The translations under genes and the position numbers were made by a program. This document shows positions 1-9,864 of a stretch of 25,000 nucleotides of DNA, piece after piece. The notes beneath the pieces are model-generated. The model made no database searches and was not told the origin of the DNA. It was given only the letters and a program-made list of their open reading frames with translations. Source of the stretch: Owenia fusiformis (Eukaryota > Annelida > Polychaeta > Sabellida > Oweniidae). How positions within the stretch are numbered: the first letter of the stretch is position 1; each line of letters starts with the position of its first letter. The stretch covers positions 1 to 25,000 of the forward strand of contig CAIIXF020000226.1 of assembly GCA_903813345.2 (NCBI GenBank). The letters are read 5' to 3'.

Positions 1-860
1 CAAATTGTACAAGAGTTTTAATGTAAAAAGCAGAAATGTACATTGTTCAAATTAAGGAAATTAATTGTGAGGTTTTTGCAAGTAAAGCACAAAGATTATT
101 TGGTTTCAATTTAGAAAAACGTAACAGGGAATGATATTAGACAAAAGAGTCTGAAACAGACAAAACTTTGGAAACTTAGGAAACGTTGCTTGATCATTAT
201 CTCCGTTTCTATCAACAAGATTGAAAACCAAAAACGGATATGTTCAAGCGTGTTCACAAAGGCTTAACGATTTGTTTTTTTGTTAAAGTACAAAATGTTT
301 TTGACTGTGACAGTATGCAAACAAATTACATGCTATGATGTTGTATATAGTATTCGATTGACCTCGCAGGACAATGCAAGTCAGCATGACTTAATGAAGT
401 TCTCTCAATACCAGATCGAATATGAAGTAATTTGTCAAGAAAAATGGGCAGATCTGCATTAATAAAGACAATAAGCAACGTTTGCAATTGTTTTGGTTTA
501 GACTGAACAGCATGGATACCTAGGTAGCTTCATTGTTTCAGTTCATATGTTCCTAATATATTTTCAATCAAAACTTGACTCCATTGGAGAGTGTTTTCTC
601 GACTTAATATCAACTACTATGGTCTGAATGAAAGGGGGTTTGGCATGTTCTTGGTGGTTACTCCATATGGTCGCCACCACCTGCTTCACAGATACTTACA
701 TTTTATTGAGCAAAAACACAATTCCACCTATTATGTTACAAAAACAAATTCCATCTGATAATGAATCAGAAATACTAGGAGCGTATGTTTCAAGGGCAAG
801 TGTTAGTTATTTCAACAATATTTTGAATATTATTTGATAAAGTAATCATTAAGATTTAAT
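1..860. other. AT-rich non-coding stretch
   Basis: No exon, repeat or RNA gene could be supported. The short open frames (280-462, 628-837 plus) have no recognisable motifs and the composition of background. Confidence 0.5.
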
Positions 861-869
861 TACGACATT

Positions 870-1085
870 TCCTTGATGGCGCATCGGGTTGTGATTTTGT
901 TTGCAAAGTGCGTTTGTGGATTGTTGTACGCTGTCGGTCAACAGAGGGTGTTGGTAGCTGCTTCTGTGCTTGCAGTGGCGCGCGTCGCCTACCCCGGATG
1001 ACTTACAACCCTTACTACCAGATACCACAACGCGTTTGCGTCTCAATATGCAAACACAGCTTTCCCTGTTAGCTATGTACAAGTT
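870..1085. other. G+C- and CpG-rich block, possible exon or conserved element
   Basis: About 210 bases near 50% G+C in a one-third G+C background, with a run GGCGCGCGTCGCC near 977-989. On the plus strand ATG 876 opens a 41-codon frame to TGA 999-1001, coding a hydrophobic peptide beginning MAHRVVILFAKCVCGLLYAV. On the minus strand 849-1091 is open for 80 codons (Lys/Arg/Cys/His-rich). I cannot tell which strand, if either, is coded, and recognise neither product. Confidence 0.3.
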
Positions 1086-1091
1086 CTTCAT

Positions 1092-1890
1092 GTTTATTTA
1101 CAAATTGTTCACAACGACCAATACAATATCTAAATAATTTGGTAATAATCCATCAATTGCGCACTTGGTTTAAAAGAAAGGTTAACATAGAAGTATAATG
1201 AACTTCAGAAAAGCGGTTAATTTTGGATAATGCGTACATTGCTTGTAGCATTTGTATGTTGTTTTACACAAAGAAGGGGCCTTGGCTCAAGGTGTTATAT
1301 AGTTCCTGTCTTATTCCCAAAGAGTAAATAAAACTCTGTTCCAATTCTTGTTCTGCCGAAATAGAAGCATGTGTCTGCGTTTGCATTACCAAATATTGGC
1401 ACATAATACGACTGGTGGCGTTTTGTCCATTAAGTGTTTATTTATGTAGAATGGAAGGAACAAACGCTGTCTTCGAAGCATCTGTAACATTTTTTCTTTT
1501 GTCTTAAACTCTCCTGCATGCAATTGTATCCATACAAGAAAACCGATACCTTGGATATTTTAAAATAAAATTGCACCGTTTTTTGCACATTGTTGCCAAT
1601 AGCTCTCATATTGCTTGCCCATGCACACGTCAAATTCCTAGTATTTGATTTGTATTGTTTGTATATTAACTTTATACAATTATATCATTACCTTCACATT
1701 CACACATCTGCAGCTACGGTTGAAATAAAACTACAAAACGGCAACTTCTCGGAGTAGCATAAATCCACGATGCTTAATCAAGATTCTCATTTTCAATATT
1801 TCAAGATGAAAAAAATTGCCATTTTGTATCAATTTGGGATCAAATCTGAATAAAAAATGCGAAAATATTTTTGCCGTGAAAACGTTCAGT
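1092..1890. other. AT-rich non-coding stretch
   Basis: Nothing supportable seen. The 63-codon minus-strand frame at 1442-1633 looks like chance. Confidence 0.5.
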
Positions 1891-1894
1891 GTTG

Positions 1895-2020
1895 GTAGGT
1901 GTTCACTGCAGAGAGGTTAATTTTTACAGAAGTTAGTAGAGTATGTGATGAGGAAGGGTGACTACTAGAGACAGGTGTTCACCAGAAAAAGGCGATTCCT
2001 ACGACAGATTTTACTGTATC
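1895..2020. repeat. Degenerate short internal repeats, probably part of a dispersed element
   Basis: Three related units start with GGTG at 1898, 1957 and 1974 (GGTGTTCACTGCAGAGAGG; GGTGACTACTAGAGACA; GGTGTTCACCAGAAAAAGG), and the block ends in ATTTTACTGTA. This looks like a decayed dispersed tandem-type repeat. It is recognised by style only, with no library match. Confidence 0.3.
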
Positions 2021-2189
2021 TCAGTAATGTGGAATTTGGAATTAAGTTAAATAAAAAACTTTGGAATATATGTTTTATAAGATCATTTTACGTACATTCT
2101 ACAAAATCAATTACTTATATATATCCGTTTCTATAGCTGTTACTTTAGTTAAAAATGAACGATTTAGATACAAACTAATGAATTCCATC

Positions 2190-2290
2190 ATTTTTCAAGG
2201 TGGCGGCCATTTTTACGTCACCAATAGGCTTATGACTTAGTGCCTGGGCAGACGGACAGACGAAGAGCGTCACTATATTCCCATCAACTT
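2190..2290. repeat. Probable dispersed-repeat fragment
   Basis: The segment contains a GACGGACAGACGAAGAG-type stretch followed by CACTATATTCCCATC, after GGCGGCCATTTTTACGTCACC. Similar 'GACGGACAGACG...ACTATA' tails occur in non-autonomous elements spread through mollusc genomes, as I recall. The ends of the element cannot be set from one copy. Confidence 0.3.
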
Positions 2291-2299
2291 TCAGTATTC

Positions 2300-5200
2300 A
2301 ATATTCAATCGAAATACCAGATATCACAAATTGAATAACATCTGAATAGATCTAGGGGTTGAGTGATCCAAAGTTGACCTTTTGACACATTTATATGGAA
2401 TTTGAGACTTGAATTTAACATGAATTCAGTGTGACTGATATGTACCATAGTTTGTTGGGCTTGGCTGTGATACTGGTACCTGTATAGTTGGGGAAAGGGC
2501 GTGAGCACTGTTTTCCTTATATATGTCCAATCATTGTTTTAGTCTGGGGTTTGTTTCCTTATAAACATTTGTAGTTTTCAATACCAGTTACCCATTTTCT
2601 AAAGTTCTGTATTTTTAATACTTTTGTTTCCTCTTTGCTCTGTGGTTAGATATATAAATATTCTAAATGATGTTAAAAAGAAAGTATAGTCCGTTACGAA
2701 CGGTACCCTCATCTATAAAATAATATGGAAAATATCTGTAATTTGATCGGATCGCTTAATAAATCTATTGAAAGAAGGACCCAAATTAAATCGGAATTTA
2801 CTGTTATACAAAAGTATTTCTATAGTTGTATGAAATAAATTGCTGGATCAAGTTTGGGGTTAAAATGGTAGGCCTTTCGTCTCTTTTCTACTTGTTTTCA
2901 TTTCAATTGTCAGGATATACACCAAATACAGCAATTAAACTATTAACAACGATTAACCTCTCATTTTATGTATATATTGAACCATTATAAACCATTCAAC
3001 TGTAGTGTGTAAAGAAAGTTAGTAAATGTTTAGTCACGTGACTAAAGAGGCAGGTGACACATCCTCTCTTACTTTGTTGCATAATTCAGTTGCATCACAA
3101 TAGTTCATAAATATTTAAACGCATTCTGTTTAAGTTCATTTGACATTTCCGTGCCCCTATAGACTCTCACTTGAAGGTATTTATTAATGTGTATGATGGC
3201 AGATCTATATATATATACACTACCACTATATGTATTGTATAGTGCTACCCAAAATCGTTGCTCTTTTTAAGGTTTTGTTATAGAGTCACCTTTATAAATC
3301 GTTTTAAAGTTTCTAATGGTTCATCTTAAATTTCCATGGTATGTGTTGTTCATAATCATTTCTAATTATTCACAGAAAAATCTACAACTATTTTTGATGT
3401 TAAGAGTATCGCTTATTAATCTAAAACTTATTCTTCAACATGTATTGTAATAACTTCAGTATGAATGAAATGTCCCTTGGTGTTATGGTCTTGGATGTTG
3501 GAAGAACGGTGTGTTGGACATTGTTTCTTTTTACGTTGGATTATTGTTTAGGATTGGAGGGGTTTGTTTTCCTTGCGGCTGGTGTATTCTTAGATGTTTA
3601 CATTTTATTTTTGGTCCTTACCCTTTGGCGTGCATACATACATATATAGTAACTAGAAAGCGTGAATCTCTTCTATTCTAAAGTCAATTTTAACGACAGA
3701 CAAAGTTGTCAGGAAAGTTTAATTGAAACACCTGATAATTGATTTGTGTCCATACTGCTCATAATTGGACATATTCACGCGTTAATGTCCAATACTATAA
3801 CATTTAAAATGTCAATTATTAGCCTGACCAAAACATCATTCTGCTCGATTTTGTTTAATATCTCAAGGAGAATAGGTAATTGTCGCTTGATAGTCTCAAT
3901 TATAATTCCCACAAAATTATGTCCATCAAGTTGACATATTTAGATAAATGAAACGGAAGATACCGTTGACCATCGGCTCTTATTAAACAATATCATAATG
4001 TAGAGGGCAGCTATTAAATGTATTGAGGTTATTCATACACGACAGTTGCATTTTCAACGACAGGAATTTTCTCAACATCCTCGAATTGCATTGCATTTTG
4101 GTTATTTGAGTATTGTAGTGAAGGTTTCATCTTGATTCTCAAAGTTTCAGTTGTTTCTACCATTAGACCCAGCGTGGAAAGCGACGATGGTAGGTTTTTT
4201 GGGATTTTTATTTTTTATTTTCTCGACGTTGCACTTTGTCTCTTCAATCATAATGGTAGTGAACGTCATACTACAGGTGATGGATATAACATTTCAAACA
4301 CATTAATTTAAGGCGTTTTTGCTGTTTTCTGCGTGTTCTCCCTACCAGTGTTAATACTGATTGTGCGTTATGATTACGCTTAACAAATGTTCATGTTAGG
4401 AGAAGTTGCAGCTGAATGTTTGTTTTGACTTATTTATACATGTTAAAGCTGTCATATTATCTCAATAAAAATCATTATAATTATAATCTACTTCTATATT
4501 GGATAATTCTGTAAATGACCGATAAAAGTATACCATATTGTTGGTTGTATAGATGGCACATGCAAAGATAAAATCTATAACTCAAACAAATACATGAACT
4601 CAACGGAGAAGATCCCAAACGGTTTTTAAAGAAAGAAATGGACTGTCGAAAGGGACATGGACTGGGATTATTAAAAGGAAACTTCGGCAGTTTTAAAACG
4701 TGACTTTAACAGTTTTAAAATGTATAAAGGGTTCAGTGTCAATCGTCCATTCAATTCAGGAACCATTAACATTATGGTATTCTTAGTATACTATTCTCTT
4801 TACAATTTATTTACTCTATTTATTTATATCAATACAATGTATTGCAAAAGAAGCTCCTCAATTGCTTCAGCATATACGTATAATAAATTAAGAAACAATA
4901 CTGTTGTTTCAGGAAACCTAAATACTTTTGACTACCATATAAAAGATTGGTATTTTTAATATAAAAGAATGAAACGGAATGCACACGTGACTTCGTGGAG
5001 TTCTACAATCAACAAAACAGGCATTTATATTCGTACATTTTAACATTTATTTGGCTTTGCGTGTTTCTGTAATAAAATATAAAAATGCTCATGTAAAATT
5101 GAACACATTTTGGTCATATGATACAAACAGTAAAATAATAGTGGCTTATTATGTATTTACAATAGAATAACATGGAATTGCAAGTAGAATCACATAATTA

Positions 5201-5430
5201 CACAATTATGATTTGAACAAGATATGTACATTTGTTTGTAAGAAATACATAGCACTAAATATTCTTATATAATTTCTCTAATTTGAATACAAAATATATT
5301 ATCATCTGTTTTTTATACTGTAATATATTTACAAATTGCACTCTCCAGCCAAGTTGACCACTAATTACAAGATCGTTGTAATGAAACAGAACGTTTCCCC
5401 ACAAAACATATTTTAATTATTAAACATAGT
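2300..5430. other. Intergenic region downstream of ptf1a
   Basis: AT-rich with no supportable exon. It holds the 18-bp palindromic E-box at 3029, a short TA microsatellite near 3207-3220, and a TTCCCAC word (RBPJ-type half-site) at 3906-3912 with no E-box beside it. The frames at 3440-3649 (hydrophobic), 3746-3934 and 4720-4959 lack any family motif. Confidence 0.5.
3029..3046. promoter_or_regulatory. Perfect 18-bp palindrome around a GTCACGTGAC E-box
   Basis: TTTAGTCACGTGACTAAA is its own reverse complement. Its centre GTCACGTGAC equals the CLEAR-type element bound by MiT/TFE factors, and also suits USF. A CAGGTG E-box follows at 3051-3056. Function here is unknown. Confidence 0.45.
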
Positions 5431-5431
5431 T

Positions 5432-5437
5432 TTTATT
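5432..5437 (-). terminator. Distal poly(A) signal candidate of ptf1a
   Basis: AATAAA on the minus strand about 385 bases past the ptf1a stop codon, in a very A/T-rich stretch. A 3' UTR of about 400 nt is a more usual length than the one given by the proximal signal. The choice cannot be settled from sequence alone. Confidence 0.4.
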
Positions 5438-5792
5438 TTTTGCGTGTGGATCACTGTTAATAGATTTTACTTGTAATTACACCAATTAAAGTTGAACTAC
5501 AAAGCGCAATTTTGTTGTTTAAAAGATCATTGAGGCAGGCAAGAAGGATAGGTAATTATGGTGAGAAATAGTTATTGTACAAAAAGAAAGCACACCTGAC
5601 ATTTTCTGTTTAGTGAACTGAACACTGACTTTTAATTCGCTGATTGTCTCTACAACTTTGGTTCTATGTAAATAATATATAATGTATTGGAACATTGCAA
5701 ATACATCATAGTTATCGCTTTTTTTAACATATTGAGCAGTTATGACGTCATTGTTTTTCATCTCGTCTTGGATGAATGAATGCTGATTGTAG

Positions 5793-5798
5793 TTTATT
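5793..5798 (-). terminator. Proximal poly(A) signal candidate of ptf1a
   Basis: AATAAA on the minus strand, 22 bases past the ptf1a stop codon. If used, the 3' UTR would be only about 45-50 nt, which is short. A second AATAAA lies at 5437-5432. Confidence 0.3.
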
Positions 5799-5820
5799 GC
5801 ACATGTCCCTTTGCCGTCAT

Positions 5821-5999
5821 TCATAGCAAGTCTCGGAAATTGCACTCTTGTATCTGATATGTCTCTGGCACTGAGCACTCAGGGGTCCATAATTTAGCTT
5901 TTAGTCTATTATTTTCATCTGGTGTGTGGGTGGTTATGTTTGACCAGGAAAGAGAGTGGCCATATAAGGGGCTATCGTGACTATGGTATCCATCAGTAT
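5821..5999 (-). CDS. ptf1a: PTF1A-like bHLH transcription factor, exon 2 (RBPJ-binding C1/C2 motifs)
   Basis: This is the terminal coding exon, residues 162-220 of a 220-residue protein, ending at TGA 5823-5821. The acceptor is a pyrimidine-rich tract ending TTTTTGCAG (AG at 6001-6000). Its first two bases AT complete codon 162 with the A left by exon 1, so the phase matches. Residues 175-180 read GHSLSW and 197-202 read KLWTPE. These correspond to the C1 and C2 tryptophan motifs of vertebrate PTF1A, known to bind RBPJ or RBPJL in the trimeric PTF1 complex. This exon separates PTF1A from other bHLH families, which lack these motifs. The protein is much shorter than the human one (328 residues), mainly because the N-terminus and the linker between bHLH and C1 are short. 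The tail after residue 203 (CSVPETYQIQECNFRDLL) is not recognised. Confidence 0.92.
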
Positions 6000-8474
6000 C
6001 TGCAAAAACATATAAGAAAAACATAAGAAAATGCATTGTGTAATATAATTGGATGTAATCAAGTTAACATGTGCTAGTTGGGTGATTTCAATTAATAGAA
6101 ATTTGTGAAATTATGTAATTTCTACTTTCTTAATGTAATTCCGATGTTTAAAACAAATTGTTTACGGTAGTTAGGGTATTGGTCTTTAGTTTGGTATGCC
6201 TTGATGTTTTCTTTGATTTGCCTTTGAGAGCCTCAAACTGGATTTACATGATCTTTCCCCAAGGTATCTTATGGTTAAAGAGGCAGAAATTTGTGCGGTA
6301 TTATTTATGAATTAGAGGCGTCTTGAATAGAATTAAATAAGCTAATGGAGTTGTTGGGTGCACACTGATAGTTATTCAAGCAAAAACAAGCTTTGACAAT
6401 TAATGATACCAAAACTAGCCACGAGGCACACTTATTAAAGGCTAGATACCCTCTGTTTGTGTATGTATATAATTAAAAGGATCAACTCCTCTGTGAAATA
6501 TCAATTAAATTTGTTCAAGAACAGATACAAAAATCCCAAACATGAATGATTAATTTAGTTTGGCAAAACAAGATACACAAAGACGTCTTGAGTTGTGCTT
6601 TTTGACCCATAGACTTATAGAAAGTTTCACTCTTTTGGGAATTATTATTATCGAGATAACGTGAAGGGGTCTTTTACCTCTCGACGATTATGGTCGTGTG
6701 GCTCGCCTCACATCAGCTGTCATTTATTTTTAATTTAATTTTAAATAAATAATTTGTGAAGTAGGATGAAATCTTAAGGTGCTATATTTTGATAAGGCTA
6801 TCTGAGACTGTCTGTTGGGGATCCATTTGTCTTCTTGCAGTGATAGAACGGGACAGTAATCTGTAGATAATAGAGAAGTAATATACTACCCCCTCTCCAG
6901 AACTGATACCAAAGGGGATAAGATCAGATTCTCAATTGGAGACTCGTGCCGGTTTCATCAATCAAAGCACTTCAAATATCATTACGTCTACTCAAGCCTA
7001 CTTATTGGTGTAAGTAATGCTATAAGTGAATAAAATGTTATCTAATATTGAAGTGATATTAATTGGTGACTTCGTGTCAGTAATATCTTGTTTTTATGAA
7101 TTGAAAACACGTGGTATTTTGATTTTTGGACACATAGTATTGTTGTACGTAGTAAGTTGTGGCTTGTTATAAGTGTTGGCGAAAGGACATAAAGATAAAA
7201 GAAACACTATATTGACATGTCTACTGGTTCTTGAGGCCACTCATTTACTTGTAGATAATTATTTTCTGATCATTGTTACATCCAGATAAATGCCACTTAA
7301 CACTTTCTTCAAAGCAAACTAAAAATTTGATTTAATTTTATTGAATTTGAACAATGATAAAATAAAGTCTACATATGTTGGCTACAAGAATATGAGGTTG
7401 TTCTACATGTATGATCTTAAATGTTTTGTTTTGTAGATAACACGTGAGGACAATCATACTTTCTTAGGCGTTCGGAAATGATATTGTAATAAGCTCTATT
7501 CAAGCCAACTACTAGTAGCTTTTGAACAGGGACAGAACAACAAAACAGGCGTTCCTGAACGAACGATTCCAAAAGAATCCCAAGCGCCCGTTTTCTATTA
7601 AGATCAATAGCTTAACACTCATATTTTTTCGTTTGGGTAGTATTCAAGAATGAGATAGTTCTAGTACTTTTTTGCCAAATGATGGTTGCTTATATGTATT
7701 TGATTAAGTTGTAATGAGACATTTTGTTTTGAGCGTTGATTGATCAGTTGTTACGGTAGGATATGTTAAGAGAGTTGATTACATTTCTGTATGCTTTCGC
7801 ATTTTATTTGGCAGTTTTTCCAAATGCGGGCTTAGGCCACGTGCGTGTACAATACACATCCAATGTACGTTGTCGCACACGAGCAGAGTCTATGTGCAGC
7901 ATGCAACTCTGCATTATACCAATATAAAAATACAATTAAATAGATAATTTGTACATCATCTTCACTATCACATTTCAACTTGTTGTTTCTAATTAAGATT
8001 CAAGAGGGTGTAAATGTACTTGTTAAACACATATTTTTTGTAAAGAGGCCGATATTATCAAGAACATCACACTGACTAATTGTTATAGGGGTGAGCTATT
8101 TATGATAGCATTATTTTTCAAGTTTCTTCTGTTATGGTAATATAATACTTTTTATTAATAAGTTACACATTGTCATTGATTCATGAAGTGATCAAAACCA
8201 TAATTATCAATAGGGGAATTAATAATGTACATGGCATGATGTTGCATAAACAAATCGCTTTTGCACGAATTGGACGCCTTGAAAACCTCAATGAATATAA
8301 TACCTGCAAGAAAACGTTTAATATAGTCCATGTGATTTTTTATAGGTTGACGTTGTTTGTTTCTTCGAATATTGCCCTTTGTCCGTTTTATTTTGAAACA
8401 AATCGTAGGGGCAAAACGTAAGTCTTAATAAAGAATATTAATTGAAAAATTAAAAGCATCAATATTATACTTAC
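6000..8474 (-). other. ptf1a intron (2475 bp, phase 1)
   Basis: The intron is bounded by GTAAGT and TTTTTGCAG, read on the minus strand. It falls between the bHLH domain and the C1/C2 motifs, at the same place in the protein as the single vertebrate PTF1A intron (from memory). Contents seen: a CAGCTG E-box at 6715-6720 beside a long A/T homeodomain-like tract, CACGTG E-boxes near 7109, 7441 and 7838, and a CpG-rich block at 7820-7915. The open frame on the plus strand at 8170-8421 starts with TTG, has no coding character and is ignored. No other gene is seen inside. Confidence 0.85.
7820..7915. promoter_or_regulatory. CpG-rich, motif-dense block in the ptf1a intron
   Basis: Higher G+C than its surroundings, with CACGTG at 7838-7843, nested GTGTAC/GTAC repeats, and an inverted repeat GCAGAGT (7883-7889) / ACTCTGC (7906-7912). 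Candidate intronic enhancer or old insertion; no coding frame. Confidence 0.3.
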
Positions 8475-8958
8475 TTGTTGCGTGGCATCTTATTATGACT
8501 TTTTTATTTTCTGATGACGTATCTTTCATTCCGCCTTCAGAACTGTCATCAAAAACGGTGATCATGGACTGCAGTTGATCTATATATTGGATGGCAAGCC
8601 GCAGAGTGTCCACTTTAGAGAGTTTTTTGTCCATACTGGCTTCTGGTATGTGATCACGTAACTTTTCAAAACCGTCATTGAGAGTTTTCATCCGCTTCCT
8701 TTCTCGGCAATTTGCTGCTTGTCGTTGGATTACTCTTTTTAATGGATTTTTATTTTGTTTGTATTTTTGGTGAGTTTTGAGTCTGTTAGAACAATTTTTG
8801 CTAAAGTCTAAGTTTTCACAGTCTGAACCGGTTGATCCAGCGCTAGGAGAGTCCGGCTCGTCGCTTGTGTATGATGTGTTTCCAAATTGCGTTCCTAACA
8901 TAGCGATGTCGTCTGACACCGGGCTGCCGAAGCTGAATTCATCCCACCAGTTTTCCAT
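8475..8958 (-). CDS. ptf1a: PTF1A-like bHLH transcription factor, exon 1 (bHLH domain)
   Basis: This exon encodes residues 1-161 plus the first base of codon 162. Residues 1-60 are acidic and Ser-rich. The basic region is at about 79-91 ([12 protein letters not shown], with the E-box-reading Glu86 and Arg residues), helix 1 at 92-105, a short loop, and helix 2 at 112-131 ([15 protein letters not shown]). The 'HIP' before the loop and '[13 protein letters not shown]' are hallmarks of PTF1A rather than of FERD3L, Twist, Hand or neurogenin. The exon ends on [10 protein letters not shown], like the KVIICH stretch just before the vertebrate PTF1A intron, followed by a strong GTAAGT donor (8474-8469). 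I chose ATG 8958: it has G at -3 and G at +4, it gives an N-terminus starting MENWWDEF, and the upstream open frame to 9093 begins with GTG and runs across the TATA box. PTF1A proteins act in the nucleus as E-protein heterodimers. Identity at family level is near certain from the motifs; orthology rests also on exon 2. Confidence 0.95.
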
Positions 8959-9049
8959 AACTCTGGACAACGTTCTACTGGTGATATTGCTTATTGAGGG
9001 TGTTAGTGATGATTGCGTGTTCCGATGAACGCGTGTGTAAGCAATCCTC

Positions 9050-9055
9050 CACGTG
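9050..9055. promoter_or_regulatory. CACGTG E-box in the ptf1a core promoter
   Basis: A palindromic CACGTG lies between the TATA box and the expected transcription start. It is one of nine CACGTG hexamers in the window. It fits USF/Myc/TFE-type factors rather than PTF1A, which prefers CACCTG or CAGCTG. Confidence 0.4.
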
Positions 9056-9060
9056 CCTTC

Positions 9061-9068
9061 CTTATATA
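9061..9068 (-). promoter_or_regulatory. TATA box of ptf1a
   Basis: The minus strand reads TATATAAG here. A start of transcription 25-30 bases downstream would fall near 9031-9036, giving a 5' leader of about 75 nt before ATG 8958. This placement supports the internal ATG over the longer upstream frame. Inferred from position and consensus only. Confidence 0.65.
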
Positions 9069-9116
9069 CTCCCCCTCCTTTAGGTAAACACACGCTCGTG
9101 TGTCCTCAGATGTTAA

Positions 9117-9164
9117 CCAATCACAGGCGCTGATATCAAGTGGCAGACGACATAATTAACCAAT
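9117..9164 (-). promoter_or_regulatory. Two inverted CCAAT boxes upstream of ptf1a
   Basis: CCAAT occurs on the plus strand at 9117-9121 and 9160-9164, so ATTGG on the gene strand, about 85 and 130 bp above the expected start site. This is a usual distance for NF-Y sites. E-boxes CAGATG (9107-9112) and CAAGTG (9137-9142) lie among them and could bind bHLH factors, including PTF1A itself, but that is inference. Confidence 0.5.
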
Positions 9165-9391
9165 CGGGATCAGTCAATTGAATTGCATTTGAAAATATTG
9201 ACAGTCATTGATTATAATTGTACATTGGAGTTAGATTTATTAAAATATTTGTATAACTTAAGCTCACTTGACCAGAGTAGAAATGAATTGTAACAGAATA
9301 ACAAAACTAATTTCTTTCCATATTTCATTCCACCCCAGTAGAGCTGAAATTTAGAATGCCCGAGTTATAAATTTGAAATGCTGAGCTTAGT

Positions 9392-9864
9392 AACCCAGAA
9401 CGGGTATTTACCCTTAAGGTAATCGGAAAGGATGAAAATTTTCCTGGACATATACCAGAAAATATGAGTGACATGTTCAGGAAAGCAAATGCAAACACAT
9501 CTATAGAAACTATACTAAACCATAAATCCACATGGTCCAAAATCGAAACATCCCAAGCCAAAACGCCCATAAATCCGTAGATGCATCGTCCAGAGGAGAA
9601 CGGACCATGAGATGAGTGAGCCATAAACGTCCATGGAATATTTTTAATGCATATTCTATGTCCTTAAACGTAGCATCTCTTGCAAAGGACACTGAAATGT
9701 TATCAATATTGAAGCAACACAAAAAGGATTAAAAAGGTTACGTCCCTATCTTTAATTCCGTCCGAACAAAATCCCATACAGTTTCAAACTTATATAACTG
9801 GTGTATCTGGGCTCGACCCAGCTGTTTCATTTTTTCTAAAAATAGGTCTTTAGACAGTGTGTAA
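9392..9864 (+). pseudogene. Possible decayed coding sequence of unknown family
   Basis: The plus strand is open without interruption for 62 codons from 9392 to 9577 (reads FTLKVIGKDENFPGHIPENM early on), and ends at TAG 9578. The reading then fits best one frame over: from 9526 to 9861 (112 codons) it has only two stops, TGA 9613 and TAA 9730. At this base composition roughly eight would be expected. Composition is hydrophilic and protein-like (NAYSMSLNVASLAKDTEM). So this resembles an exon or retro-inserted gene broken by one frameshift and about three stops. The minus strand is also open at 9325-9624, but its Phe/Ile-rich product looks like the antisense of a Lys/Asn-rich one. I do not recognise the family. 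It lies about 400 bp upstream of ptf1a. Confidence 0.3.

Noticed and set aside
3440-3649. 69-codon hydrophobic frame as a membrane protein
   Set aside because: Hydrophobicity follows from a T/G-rich strand; no family motif or promoter seen.
3906-3912. TTCCCAC as half of a PTF1 (E-box plus RBPJ) site
   Set aside because: No E-box at the required spacing of about one or two helical turns.
8777-9028. 83-codon plus-strand frame over exon 1
   Set aside because: Antisense shadow of the ptf1a coding sequence.
8959-9093. Longer N-terminus of the ptf1a frame (45 extra residues)
   Set aside because: It begins with GTG, would cross the TATA box and the expected start of transcription, and has no family similarity. 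ATG 8958 has a good context.
9325-9722. Two minus-strand frames (99 and 70 codons) in this block
   Set aside because: Hydrophobic products look antisense to the better plus-strand reading.
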